Assembly (NCBI RefSeq): GCF_014205075.1
Contig: NZ_JACHMU010000001.1
Location: forward strand, 992,001 to 1,056,000
From: Microbacterium ginsengiterrae
GTDB taxonomy: Bacteria > Actinomycetota > Actinomycetes > Actinomycetales > Microbacteriaceae
Direction of reading: 5' to 3'
DNA: 64,000 bases
Positions 26,354-34,835 of this stretch are shown piece by piece (position 1 is the stretch's first letter; each line of letters starts with the position of its first letter). Position numbers and translations under genes: made by a program. Under the pieces are notes generated by a model. The model saw nothing but the letters and a program-made list of their open reading frames with translations, had not been told where the DNA came from and searched no databases.

Positions 26354-27689
26354 GGGCGGCGAGCAGGGCGTCCTGCTCGTCGAGCTCCGCGAACTCCTCC
26401 GCGGCATCCCCGCCGACGAGGCCGACGAGGATGCTCTCTCCGGTGACCGGCCGCAGGTTGATCCACGTGCGCAGCAGGTGGTCTCCGCCGACGGTGTGCC
26501 AGATGGTGGCGTCGGTCTCCCAGAAGGGTTCGTCGTACCGCAGCCAGATGGTCTCGATGTGTCCGATGCCGAGGGCGTTGATCGCGCCGCGGTGGGAGAA
26601 CGGCAGCGCGGGGGCGAACTCGATCCGACCGCTCTGCAGCACTCCGAGCGGCACCGTCACCACGACGCGGTCGAATGAGGTCGCCTCGCCGGTGCCGAGG
26701 CGGAGACTGACTCCGGACTCGTCATAGGCGATCCGGGTGACCGGGGAGGCCAGCGTGAGCTGTGTTCCCTCGAGCATCTCCTGGATGACCTCATCGAAGT
26801 CGCCGGTCACACCACGCAGAGCTGCGGACGGGAGCGCAGGGGGGAACCACGCGGAGAGGACGTCGGCATCCGCCCCCGACGTCGTCGTCAGGTAGGCGAG
26901 GAGAGCGGAGAGCGCCGGGTCCTCTGGGTCGGAACCGGTCTTCTCGAGCGCCTCGGCGAGCGAGATGTCGGTGGGCAGGTCGACGGCGGCGCCGATCGCC
27001 TTCTCGAGCGGGGCGTTGACGACCGCATCGATGTCGCCGTCCGGTGCACGCCAGAGCGCCGAGCTCAGATCGATGACGTCGGGCAATCCGTCCTCTTCGC
27101 GCTGCGGCTGCGCCCCCTCCGCGAGCGCGGGCAACAGCCAGCCGCCGAGCTGGATCGGGACGGCCCAGTCGTCGTCGCGCTGAGAGTGCGTCCTCCCGCC
27201 GACGCGGTCGCGCGCCTCGAAGACCGTGACCTCCACGGCGGCGTCCGCGAGGTTCGCCGCGACGGCGGCGCCGGCCAGACCGGCGCCGATCACCGCGATC
27301 CGCTCGCCCTCGGCGGCGAGCGCTCTGACGCGGACCGCCGCGCTCTCACCGGACCGGATGGCGCCGCGGAGCGTGCCCGGTGCGTCCGCATCGGTCGCCT
27401 CACCCGCGAAGAACAACCGCTCCTGGATGGGCTCGGCCAGGCGTTCCCTCGCATCGGGCTGCACGCCGATCCGAGTGAAGCTCACGGCACCGCGTGAGAA
27501 GGGATCGGTCGCCCACTCGCTGCGCATGCTCGCCGCCGGCGCGGGGACGGGGGTCGTCGGCAGCGGCGCGGGGGACGCCGTCGCGGTCGGAGACGCCGTC
27601 GGGCGCGGTTCCGGTGTGCAGGACACGAGAAGCACCCCGAGGGCGCCGGCTCCGGCGCCCACCAGCAGCTCACGACGCGTCATTCTCAT
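26313..27689 (-). CDS. FAD-dependent amine oxidase with circularly permuted sequence, exported lipoprotein
   Basis: A 458-residue protein. MTRRELLVGAGAGALGVLLVSC is a twin-arginine-like signal ending in a lipobox Cys, followed by a Thr/Pro linker. Residues about 57-120 (SEWATDPFSRGAVSF, then RLFFAGEATD.DAPGTLRGAIRSG) are the segment that ENDS normal flavin amine oxidases. Only after this, at about 131, comes the segment that normally BEGINS them: RIAVIGAGLAGAAVAANL with EARDRVGGRTHS. The protein ends (LLAALTSLTPFLG) where normal ones continue into the W..DPFSRG segment. The parts needed for an FAD site are therefore all present but in rotated order. ATG 27689 fits TAGTGT seven bases upstream. 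Substrate unknown. Confidence 0.85.
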   Translation of the reverse strand: MRMTRRELLVGAGAGALGVLLVSCTPEPRPTASPTATASPAPLPTTPVPAPAASMRSEWATDPFSRGAVSFTRIGVQPDARERLAEPIQERLFFAGEATDADAPGTLRGAIRSGESAAVRVRALAAEGERIAVIGAGLAGAAVAANLADAAVEVTVFEARDRVGGRTHSQRDDDWAVPIQLGGWLLPALAEGAQPQREEDGLPDVIDLSSALWRAPDGDIDAVVNAPLEKAIGAAVDLPTDISLAEALEKTGSDPEDPALSALLAYLTTTSGADADVLSAWFPPALPSAALRGVTGDFDEVIQEMLEGTQLTLASPVTRIAYDESGVSLRLGTGEATSFDRVVVTVPLGVLQSGRIEFAPALPFSHRGAINALGIGHIETIWLRYDEPFWETDATIWHTVGGDHLLRTWINLRPVTGESILVGLVGGDAAEEFAELDEQDALLAALTSLTPFLGAASE

Positions 27690-27733
27690 CGCGGCCACAC
27701 TACCTGGTCCGACCCCGCGGACCCGCGTCGACC

Positions 27734-28306
27734 TCAGGCCCGGACGTACTCCTCGAGCACCACCCCGGAGTCGAACGGCGTGACCGCGGTGGGGCGGAAG
27801 TCCGCCGGGGCGTAGTCCCCGGCGGCGAACAGCGGGATGCCGTCGCCGAAGAGCATCGGATTCCGCTTCAGGGCGAGTCGGTCGATCTCTCCGCGCACCG
27901 CCGAGGCGAGGGCGCCACCGCCGCAGAGCCAGATGCCCTTTCCCTCCTCCGCCTTGAGCTCGCGCACGACCTCGACCGGATCACGGTCGGTGAACTCCAC
28001 GCCATCCGCGCCCGCCGGAGCCTCGTGCCCGCGCGTGAACACGATCTGGCGCAGATGCCGATAGGGGTCGGGGTGCTCCGGCAGCGCCACGGCGTACGTG
28101 TTCCACCCCATCAGCACGGTGTCGAACGGGCCGTCCGCGACCGAGAGCCCGGCGGCGGCGGCGAGGTCCGTCGGCGCGGTGCCCGCGTAGGACGCCCAGA
28201 TCGGCGCCATGTGGTCGCCCTCGGCGAGGAATCGGTCGAACTCGCCGCGCGGCCCGGCGATGTATCCGTCCACGGTGACGGCGACGTAATAGGTAAGTTC
28301 ACGCAT
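27734..28306 (-). CDS. Dihydrofolate reductase-like (RibD C-terminal) family protein
   Basis: A 190-residue oxidoreductase of the DHFR/RibD_C fold: YYVAVTVDGYIAGP, then FDTVLMGWNTYAVAL, ELKAEEGKGIWLCGGGALAS and LFGDGIPLF. Such stand-alone proteins are common in actinobacteria; their substrate is generally unknown and they are not the folate enzyme. ATG 28306 is chosen because GGAGG lies six bases upstream; the in-frame ATG at 28312 overlaps that site. It diverges from a TetR gene with shared tandem operators between them. Confidence 0.85.
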   Translation of the reverse strand: MRELTYYVAVTVDGYIAGPRGEFDRFLAEGDHMAPIWASYAGTAPTDLAAAAGLSVADGPFDTVLMGWNTYAVALPEHPDPYRHLRQIVFTRGHEAPAGADGVEFTDRDPVEVVRELKAEEGKGIWLCGGGALASAVRGEIDRLALKRNPMLFGDGIPLFAAGDYAPADFRPTAVTPFDSGVVLEEYVRA

Positions 28307-28321
28307 GTCCATCCTCCAATG

Positions 28322-28363
28322 ACTACAGATGCAGTGGTTCGAGAGTACAACAGCTGCTGTGGT
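28322..28363. promoter_or_regulatory. Tandem operator-like repeats between the DHFR-like and TetR genes
   Basis: Two 17-base direct copies with starts 25 bases apart (28322 and 28347) agree at 14 positions: ACTACAGATGCAGTGGT and ACAACAGCTGCTGTGGT. The second contains the near-palindrome ACANCAGCTGNTGT. They lie in the 74-base divergent interval, where a TetR autoregulatory operator would be expected. Confidence 0.6.
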
Positions 28364-28380
28364 TGCGCTACGGTCATCTC

Positions 28381-28950
28381 ATGGCGAAGAACGAGGAGCG
28401 TCGGAATCTGCTCGCGGATGCAGGCATCGCCGTGCTGGCCAGGGAGGGCTCGCGCGGCCTCACCCATCGGGCCATCGACGCCGAGGCCGGCGCGCCGACG
28501 GGGACGACGTCGAACTACTTCCGTAGCCGGCCCGCGCTCGTCGCCGGGATCTTCCAGCGCATCGGCGACCGGCTCGCCCCGACCGCCGCGGACCTCGAGA
28601 TCCGCTCCGCGGCACCGCCGAGCCGAGAACTGTTCGCCGACTACGTCCGCGACATCGTGCGGCGTCTGCTCGAGCAGCGTGAGGTGACGCTCGCCCTCTT
28701 CGAGCTGAGGCTTGAGGCCGCCCGGCATCCGGAGCTCGCGGCGTCGCTGAGTCGTTGGCAGCGGGACGGTTTCGAGGCGGACGTGGCGTTCAACGAAGCG
28801 GCGGCACTCCCCGGCGGTCGCCGCGAGGTCGCCCTGTTCCACTACGCGATCGACGGGCTCGTGTTCGATCAGCTCACGTCGCCGATCGACCCCGGCGCAC
28901 GGACCGACGAGATCGTCGACGCGCTCGTGGACGGACTGCTTCCGAGCTGA
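28381..28950 (+). CDS. TetR-family transcriptional regulator
   Basis: A 189-residue TetR regulator. The helix-turn-helix is GLTHRAIDAEAGAPTGTTSNYFRSRPAL, whose Gly-Thr-Thr-Ser-Asn-Tyr form is typical of the AcrR-like group. ATG 28381 lies six bases after TACGGT (28369-28374), so it is probably leaderless. It diverges from the DHFR-like gene, and the two tandem repeats between them are its likely operators. Ligand unknown. Confidence 0.88.
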   Translation: MAKNEERRNLLADAGIAVLAREGSRGLTHRAIDAEAGAPTGTTSNYFRSRPALVAGIFQRIGDRLAPTAADLEIRSAAPPSRELFADYVRDIVRRLLEQREVTLALFELRLEAARHPELAASLSRWQRDGFEADVAFNEAAALPGGRREVALFHYAIDGLVFDQLTSPIDPGARTDEIVDALVDGLLPS

Positions 28951-28990
28951 TCCGGTCTGCGCGGCGGCATCCGCACCGGGGAACGCGAGA

Positions 28991-29019
28991 ACCGCCCTCC
29001 CGAGTGCAGGGAGGGCGGT
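28991..29019. terminator. Bidirectional terminator
   Basis: A perfect 11-bp stem (ACCGCCCTCCC with its complement at 29009-29019) and a 7-base loop, followed by TCTTA on the plus strand. It lies between the TetR stop (28950) and the isomerase stop (29042). The stem resembles that of the terminator at 54911-54943. Confidence 0.85.
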
Positions 29020-29041
29020 TCTTACGTCTCGATCAGAGCGA

Positions 29042-30673
29042 TCAGATGTTGACGTCACCGATCAGGTTGACCTTGATGCCCATGCCGTCGAACATCGCGG
29101 CCTTGGCGATCAGCGCCTTGTCAGCGGTCTCCGCGTCCGGCGCGTAGACGAGTTGGGCGTGGTTGGCCTTGTGGCGCGCCATGAACTGGTCGCGCGAGAC
29201 GCCGTGCAGCACGACGTGCGCGAGCGGCCATTCCTCGTTCGTCGCGGCCTTGCGGCGCTGCGTCTCCTCCTCCGGCAGCTCGACGACCGAGGCGCGGAAG
29301 ATGTCGGCCTGCAGGATGCCGTCGGCGATGAACACGCGGCTCAGAACTACTTCGCCGGGCTGGGAGACGCCGTTGAGGGTCGCGCCGCCCGCGGGGAAGA
29401 AGACGTGGCCCTGACGCCACCCCTCCGCCTTGTCCCAGCCGCCGAGGTGCGAGGCCGGCACCGAGCCGGAGATCTCGTACGCCCAGACGAACTGACCGTC
29501 GTACTCCTCACCCCAGCGCACGTCGTGCAGGGTGTTGTCGGGCACGAGTCCCATCGCCCGCCACACGCGGTCGGTGACCAGCGCGTCGACCGCGACGCCC
29601 TCGTCGGCCTCGTTGAAGTGCGGGAAGGCGCGGCCCTCGTGCAGCACGCGCGAGCCGTCGCGCGAGGTCACCGGAGGGCGCTCGGTGGAGTTCAGGATGC
29701 CTTCGGCGAGGTCGGATGCCGGGACGAGGTCCTTCAGACCCTGCTGGTACTGGATGCCGACAGCATCCAGTCCGAAGTCGTCAGCGATGCGCAGGGCGGC
29801 GATGTACATCTTCATCTGCCACTGCACCTGCTCACGGGTGAGCTCGGTCGCGCCATCCTCGCCGTACTTGAACGTCATACCGGCGTCGATGAGCCAGTCG
29901 TAGGCCGCGTTGGCGTCCTCCTCGCTGACGTTGAGCATCTCGGCGTACAGCGCCGACTGCGACAGGCGCTCCTTGTAGATACCGGTCTGGTTGAGCATCT
30001 CGTCGTCGAAGATGGCGTTGTACATGCCCATGCAGCCCTCGTCGAAGACGCCGATGATGGCCTTCTCGTCGAGCAGCTGCGCCGCCAGTGCCTCGCCGAG
30101 CTGCTTCTCGGGGCTGTCAGGCAGTGCGGGAAGTTCGCGGACGTGCGAGTAGTCGTGCGTGATGGTGCCGGTCTCGGTCCACTCGCGGATGCCGTTGATG
30201 AACCACTCGTCGGAGAAGTCCACCGACCAGGTCGTCGAGTACGGCTTGTCCATCTTGGTGAGTCCGGCGTTGAGGCCGAGGAGTCCGACGAGGCCGGGCC
30301 AGTCGCCGGCGAAGTTCGCGACGGTGAGGATCGGCCCCTCGTGCGTGCGGAGCCCTGCGAGGACGTGGTGGGAGTACTGCCAGTTGGCGATCGCGACGAT
30401 CAGGGGCGCGTCGACCGGGATGTTCTTGAACACCTCGAGCCCCATGCGCTGGCTCGAGATGAAACCGTGCCCGGTCTCGGGGTCGACGTCGAAGGCGCGC
30501 ACGACGCTCCAACCGAGGTCGTCGAACACGCTCGTGACGCCCGCCTCGAGCGCCTGCTGGGTGGGCCAGCCGCCGACGTTGGCCGACTCCCGGAGGTCAC
30601 CCGAGGTGATCAGGTAGGCGGTCTTCGGGGCGGATGCCGGACGCGTCGCCGGCGTGGGAAGGGTGTAGCTCAT
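29042..30673 (-). CDS. L-fucose/D-arabinose isomerase family enzyme
   Basis: A 543-residue ketol isomerase related to FucI. Diagnostic stretches are IIGVFDEGCMGMYNAIFDDE, IYKERLSQSALYAEM, FGLDAVGIQYQQGLKDL and a C-terminal FMARHKANHAQLVY (candidate metal-ligand His). FucI-type enzymes interconvert L-fucose/L-fuculose and also D-arabinose/D-ribulose. Beside GH172, GH116 and GH183 genes the second reaction is the likely one here. Its ATG overlaps the GH116 stop (ATGA), so kinase, GH116 and isomerase form one operon that ends at the terminator 28991-29019. No signal peptide: cytoplasmic. Confidence 0.88.
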   Translation of the reverse strand: MSYTLPTPATRPASAPKTAYLITSGDLRESANVGGWPTQQALEAGVTSVFDDLGWSVVRAFDVDPETGHGFISSQRMGLEVFKNIPVDAPLIVAIANWQYSHHVLAGLRTHEGPILTVANFAGDWPGLVGLLGLNAGLTKMDKPYSTTWSVDFSDEWFINGIREWTETGTITHDYSHVRELPALPDSPEKQLGEALAAQLLDEKAIIGVFDEGCMGMYNAIFDDEMLNQTGIYKERLSQSALYAEMLNVSEEDANAAYDWLIDAGMTFKYGEDGATELTREQVQWQMKMYIAALRIADDFGLDAVGIQYQQGLKDLVPASDLAEGILNSTERPPVTSRDGSRVLHEGRAFPHFNEADEGVAVDALVTDRVWRAMGLVPDNTLHDVRWGEEYDGQFVWAYEISGSVPASHLGGWDKAEGWRQGHVFFPAGGATLNGVSQPGEVVLSRVFIADGILQADIFRASVVELPEEETQRRKAATNEEWPLAHVVLHGVSRDQFMARHKANHAQLVYAPDAETADKALIAKAAMFDGMGIKVNLIGDVNI

Positions 30674-33279
30674 GATTCCTCCGGGGTTGGGTGGGTGCGG
30701 ACGAGCGTGGCGCGATGAGTGTCGCCCGCTCGGAGTCGGATGTCACGGGAGACGGTCTCTCCGTGGAGGTCTAGTCGGTCGAGGTCGAGGTGCCCGCCGT
30801 CGAGCCGCAGGGAGATGACGCCGTGGTCCACCTCGACCGTGCCCCAGCCGGTCGCCGTGGTGAACAGAGAGCGGAAGGGTCCATCCGCGGCTGGAGCGAA
30901 GCCGAGCGTCTTCGACGGCGCATCCCATTGCACACCGCTCGCCGCCGCGAGCAGACCCCACGATGCGAGGGAGCGAGCGTAGTGGTTACCGCATTCGATC
31001 TCGTTCCAGGGGTTCCGGTGGCGGCCGTCGTACCGTGCACGCAGGGTCCGTTCGATGAGGAGCGCATCGTCAACCCGACCCGCGAACATCAGCGATGTCG
31101 CCACCTGGTGCTCGATACCGGTCCACACCTCGTCCGAGTACACGAACGGTATTGACGGCCTGCCCCCGCGCGGCCATGACGCCAGCAGCAGCCCACCCTC
31201 ATCGTTCAGGGCGTAGACCCGTTGTGTGCTCTCGTGGCGGCGGAGGTCCGTTCGGTGGTTGTGTGCGACGATCGCGCCCAGTGCGGAATTCACGCGATCC
31301 TCGGGCAACAGGTACCCGAGCCCACCGAGGAAGGCGTGGAACTGGCCGAGCAACTGGTCCGAGAGCACGCCGTCGCCGTACTGGTAGCGATGCTCGTCGA
31401 GGTCTTCGATGACCTGGCGGTAGTACTCGCCGTTCCAGAGCGTGCCGTCCATCGCGGCCGCTGCGCGATCCGCCGCCGCGGTCCAGGCCTCGACCTTCTC
31501 CGGCTCGCCGAGATGAGCGGCCATCCGCACTCCAGCGCGCAGCGCCGCAAGAAGCATGCCGTTCGCCAAGGGCTCCGTGCCGTGGAACTCGATGTCGTAG
31601 GTGTTGTGGAGCTCACCGTCTACGAGCCCGTCACCGTCGCGATCCCATTCACGAAGGGCATGGTCGAGGCTGCGGGATGCTGTGGGCCACAGTTCCCTGA
31701 GGAAGTCGTCGTCGCCGCTGAACCGCCACTCCCTGTGCAGACGCAGGAACGTGCCGAGCTGGCCGTCGACGGCAGGACCCATGAACCAGGAGGGACCGCC
31801 GAAGACGCGGTTCCCCCGGAACTTCTGCGCGCCATCGTCGTCCGTCTCGAGACGGTACTCGGCGCGACGCGCACTGCGCTCCAGACTCGGGAAGAGCCAG
31901 GCGGCCGTCTGCGCGTAGGACCAGACGTGAGTGCAAGTGCCCTCGCAGGATCCGCCGTGATCGAACGACCCTTCCCACGCCGCGAACACCGGGCCATCGC
32001 CCAACGAGGGGTTCGGCGAATCGAGCACGAAGCACGTCGTCGAGCGGAGGGCGGCGATGTTCGCGCCGGCGGCGTCGCTGATGACCGGATCGATCGCGCC
32101 GCCGTAGAGAGCGTCGACGAACGTCGTCGTCGCGCGCTCGAGTGCGGCCAGGTCGCCATGCAGGTGGGCGGCCGCCGACCAGGCGTCCGGCCAGCGTGTC
32201 GCATAGTGATTGCGCACGACGGGGCTGAGCTCTCCCTCATCGGGGTCGGCGAAGATGATGTGGCCGTGCCACCCTCTCCGGCGATTCGGGAAGCTCCAGG
32301 CGAGCACGAACTCGAAGTCGCGGCTCTCGCCGGCGGGAACAGTGTGCCGGATACCGAGCGAACCCGTGCGGATGCGCGGCAGCTTCGCCATCATCTGTTC
32401 CTCGGTGAGCTCCTCGTCCCTCTCGGCGTCCAGTTCGGCGAAGAGTCCGCGCGGCCGATCTTCGAGCGTCAGCCGCGACTCGGCCTCGAGGAGACCGTCG
32501 TCGGAGAAGTCGTTCCAGAAGAGTCGCGCGCCGTCCGGCCAGTAGCTGGTCACCCACTGCGGCTTCACGGTGACCGCGGCGTCGGTCGTGGTGAGACTCA
32601 AAGTGCCGTAGCCCGGATCATCCTGCGGAAGGTCGATGCCGAAGTCGAGCCCGCGGACGTCGCCGTCATCGCGGAATCGCACCTTCTGCGTGGCGCGCAT
32701 GCCCCACGGTGCATCCGGGCCCGGCGCCCCTCGTCCTGCGGTGTGCGTCATGCTTCCCGCCACCGTGACGGCCACGGCCACGGCGCCCGGGTTGGTCACA
32801 CGGTAGCGCAGGACGGCAGCGGGAATGCCTGATGCCTCGGGGTCGAGCGGGACGAGCGGCGTGAAGGCGCGCAACGAGACGTCGACCGGCAGGTCTTCGT
32901 CGACGAAGTCGACGTCGACGACCGGGTATTCGCCGTGCAAGGTCGCACCGGCGAGGCGGGGGAGACCTGCCAACTGCTCGAACGGGTAACCCGCGTCCGC
33001 GTCGTGACGACCGGTGAGGCGAGCCTCGAGGACGCGCGTGACGGTGTCCCCACCGGCGGGTGCGGCGTGGATGGCGAAGAAGGAGTGCGGATTACGCCGC
33101 CCCTTGTCGGGAAGGTTCTCCAGCTCCCAGTCGCGCAGTTCGCCTCGCGCGCCGATCGAGACATTCCCCGTGCCGATGCCGCCCAGAGGGAACGCCGTCG
33201 CCTGCGAGGTGTGCGGGATGCCAGGAGCGCGGCGTCGTTCAGCCATGGCGTCGTCCACGCTGCTCAGCCGCCAGTTCAT
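30670..33279 (-). CDS. GH116 family glycoside hydrolase, candidate exo-beta-D-arabinofuranosidase
   Basis: An 869-residue GBA2-like GH116 enzyme: an N-terminal beta-sandwich (PLGGIGTGNVSIGARGELRD, about 30-330) and a C-terminal (alpha/alpha)6 catalytic domain (HNTYDIEFHGTEPLANGMLL, IPFVYSDEVWTGIEHQV). No signal peptide, so cytoplasmic. Known GH116 members include glucosylceramidases and glucosidases; an exo-beta-D-arabinofuranosidase of this family has been reported from Microbacterium (from memory). Locus context favours that activity. ATG 33279 has GAAGGG eight bases upstream but overlaps the kinase by 41 bases; ATG 33246 would overlap it by eight. Confidence 0.88.
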   Translation of the reverse strand: MNWRLSSVDDAMAERRRAPGIPHTSQATAFPLGGIGTGNVSIGARGELRDWELENLPDKGRRNPHSFFAIHAAPAGGDTVTRVLEARLTGRHDADAGYPFEQLAGLPRLAGATLHGEYPVVDVDFVDEDLPVDVSLRAFTPLVPLDPEASGIPAAVLRYRVTNPGAVAVAVTVAGSMTHTAGRGAPGPDAPWGMRATQKVRFRDDGDVRGLDFGIDLPQDDPGYGTLSLTTTDAAVTVKPQWVTSYWPDGARLFWNDFSDDGLLEAESRLTLEDRPRGLFAELDAERDEELTEEQMMAKLPRIRTGSLGIRHTVPAGESRDFEFVLAWSFPNRRRGWHGHIIFADPDEGELSPVVRNHYATRWPDAWSAAAHLHGDLAALERATTTFVDALYGGAIDPVISDAAGANIAALRSTTCFVLDSPNPSLGDGPVFAAWEGSFDHGGSCEGTCTHVWSYAQTAAWLFPSLERSARRAEYRLETDDDGAQKFRGNRVFGGPSWFMGPAVDGQLGTFLRLHREWRFSGDDDFLRELWPTASRSLDHALREWDRDGDGLVDGELHNTYDIEFHGTEPLANGMLLAALRAGVRMAAHLGEPEKVEAWTAAADRAAAAMDGTLWNGEYYRQVIEDLDEHRYQYGDGVLSDQLLGQFHAFLGGLGYLLPEDRVNSALGAIVAHNHRTDLRRHESTQRVYALNDEGGLLLASWPRGGRPSIPFVYSDEVWTGIEHQVATSLMFAGRVDDALLIERTLRARYDGRHRNPWNEIECGNHYARSLASWGLLAAASGVQWDAPSKTLGFAPAADGPFRSLFTTATGWGTVEVDHGVISLRLDGGHLDLDRLDLHGETVSRDIRLRAGDTHRATLVRTHPTPEES

Positions 33280-34735
33280 GCACGACGCCCTTCGACCCCT
33301 CGTACAGCCGGAGATACCGGTCGAAGAGTGTGTCGTAGAACTCGCGGAGGTTCAGGTCGGGCTCGATTGTCGCCGTCACCGGGTTCCAGTCCGTGATGAC
33401 GGGCGCGGATCCCGTGTCGGCGACGGCAGTGGCCGCGAGGAACGCGGCGCCGTAGCTCGCGCCGATCGTCGTCTGCGGCACCTGCTGCACGAGTCCGGTG
33501 ACATCGGAGACGACCTGCAGCCAGAGCCGTCCCTGTGTCCCTCCGCCGACTGCGACGATCCGGCGGATGTCCGCCCCGGCCGCGCGCATCGTCTCCACGT
33601 TGTGCCGCACGCCGAGCGCGGTGGCCTCGAGCGCCGCACGGTAGAGGTCTCCACGGGTGTGCGCGAGGGTGAGCCCGGCGACGACACCGCGCGCGTCAGG
33701 GTCCTGGATCGGCGTGCGCTCCCCCGCGAAGTACGGCAGGACGAGCAGCCCGTTCGCTCCCGGTCCCGACGCCTCGGCGTCGGCGAGGAGGTCGGGGTAG
33801 TCGGCGCCGGTGAGGCCCTTCAGCCACGCCGTCAGGGCGCCGGACGTGGAGAGACCGCCTGCGAGATTGCGTGTGCCGGGAAAGGCACCGGCCGTGGTCC
33901 ACATCGACGGGGTCCGCAGCGTGTCTTCCCCGGTCGACACGAGGAACATGGTCGTTCCGTACATGAGCATGAGGTCTCCGACCTCGTGTGCTCCGACGCT
34001 CACCGCTTCGGTCCATGCATCGATCGTGCCGGTGATGACCGGAGTGCCCTCAGGGATTCCGGTCCCGGCAGCCGCCTCGGCGGTGACCTCGCCGGCGATG
34101 TCTCCGGCCCACGTGAGACGAGGCTGCTCGATGGAGCCCGCGTAGCGCTGCCACCAGGGCTCGTACCAGGACTCGCCCTCGATGTCGTACAGCGGAGAGG
34201 TCTGGCTCGCGGACTGGTGGTCGAGCACGTAGGCACCGGTGAGTCTGCGTGCGAGCCAGGACGCAGGCATGAACAGACGACGCGCACGCCGCCACGCCTC
34301 CGGTTCCTCGTCGCTGACCCAGGCGATCTTCGCACCGGCCGCCTGCGAGGTGAGCGTGGAGCCACCGACCCGGGTGATCTCCTCCGCCCCGAGCTCGTCG
34401 GTCATGCGCTGGATCTGCGCGCCGGAACGGGTGTCGACGCCGTAGAGGATCGCGGCTCGGACCGGCTCATCATTCTCATCCGCGAGGAGCACGCACGGCC
34501 CCATTCCGCTGACGCCGACGGCGACGATCTGCGCATCGGGATGCGCGGAGATGAGTTCGCCCGTGATACCGGTGAACTCGTCCCACCACACGCGCGCATC
34601 CATCTCGACCCACCCGGCGTGCGGGCGGTCGACCTCATGCGCTCGCGTCGCGGAGGCCACGATCTCTCCGCCTTCGGCGACGAGCACACCCTTCGTGCTC
34701 GACGTGCCGACGTCGACTCCGAGAGTGCAGCGCAT
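33239..34735 (-). CDS. FGGY-family carbohydrate kinase, candidate D-ribulose kinase
   Basis: A 498-residue xylulokinase-type kinase. The first phosphate loop is GVDVGTSSTKGVLV, with GVSGMGPCVLLAD, the ATP segment GTIDAWTEAVSVGAHEVGDL and the second phosphate motif VAVGGGTQGRLWLQ. It would phosphorylate the ketose made by the isomerase encoded two genes downstream; D-ribulose to D-ribulose 5-phosphate is the inferred reaction, though xylulose cannot be excluded. ATG 34735 lies six bases after AGGAGG. First gene of a LacI-controlled operon, 100 bases after lacI-type regulator. Confidence 0.88.
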   Translation of the reverse strand: MRCTLGVDVGTSSTKGVLVAEGGEIVASATRAHEVDRPHAGWVEMDARVWWDEFTGITGELISAHPDAQIVAVGVSGMGPCVLLADENDEPVRAAILYGVDTRSGAQIQRMTDELGAEEITRVGGSTLTSQAAGAKIAWVSDEEPEAWRRARRLFMPASWLARRLTGAYVLDHQSASQTSPLYDIEGESWYEPWWQRYAGSIEQPRLTWAGDIAGEVTAEAAAGTGIPEGTPVITGTIDAWTEAVSVGAHEVGDLMLMYGTTMFLVSTGEDTLRTPSMWTTAGAFPGTRNLAGGLSTSGALTAWLKGLTGADYPDLLADAEASGPGANGLLVLPYFAGERTPIQDPDARGVVAGLTLAHTRGDLYRAALEATALGVRHNVETMRAAGADIRRIVAVGGGTQGRLWLQVVSDVTGLVQQVPQTTIGASYGAAFLAATAVADTGSAPVITDWNPVTATIEPDLNLREFYDTLFDRYLRLYEGSKGVVHELAAEQRGRRHG

Positions 34736-34767
34736 CATGGTCCTCCTGATCACGGATCCTCATGCTC

Positions 34768-34797
34768 ACTGTACGCGAAATCGATTTCATGTTGCAA
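34768..34797 (-). promoter_or_regulatory. Promoter of the kinase-GH116-isomerase operon with LacI operator in the spacer
   Basis: On the minus strand a -35 TTGCAA (34792-34797) and a -10 TACAGT (34768-34773) are 18 bases apart. The perfect palindrome GAAATCGATTTC (34777-34788) sits inside the spacer, so a bound LacI-type repressor would cover RNA polymerase. Confidence 0.85.
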
Positions 34798-34835
34798 GCA
34801 GACCAGTGCCGGCATGCCAACAACAGGCGTCCGGC

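Noticed and set aside
33239..33279. 41-base overlap of kinase and GH116 genes as evidence of a frameshift
   Set aside because: Both reading frames are intact, and a shorter GH116 start at 33246 removes most of the overlap.
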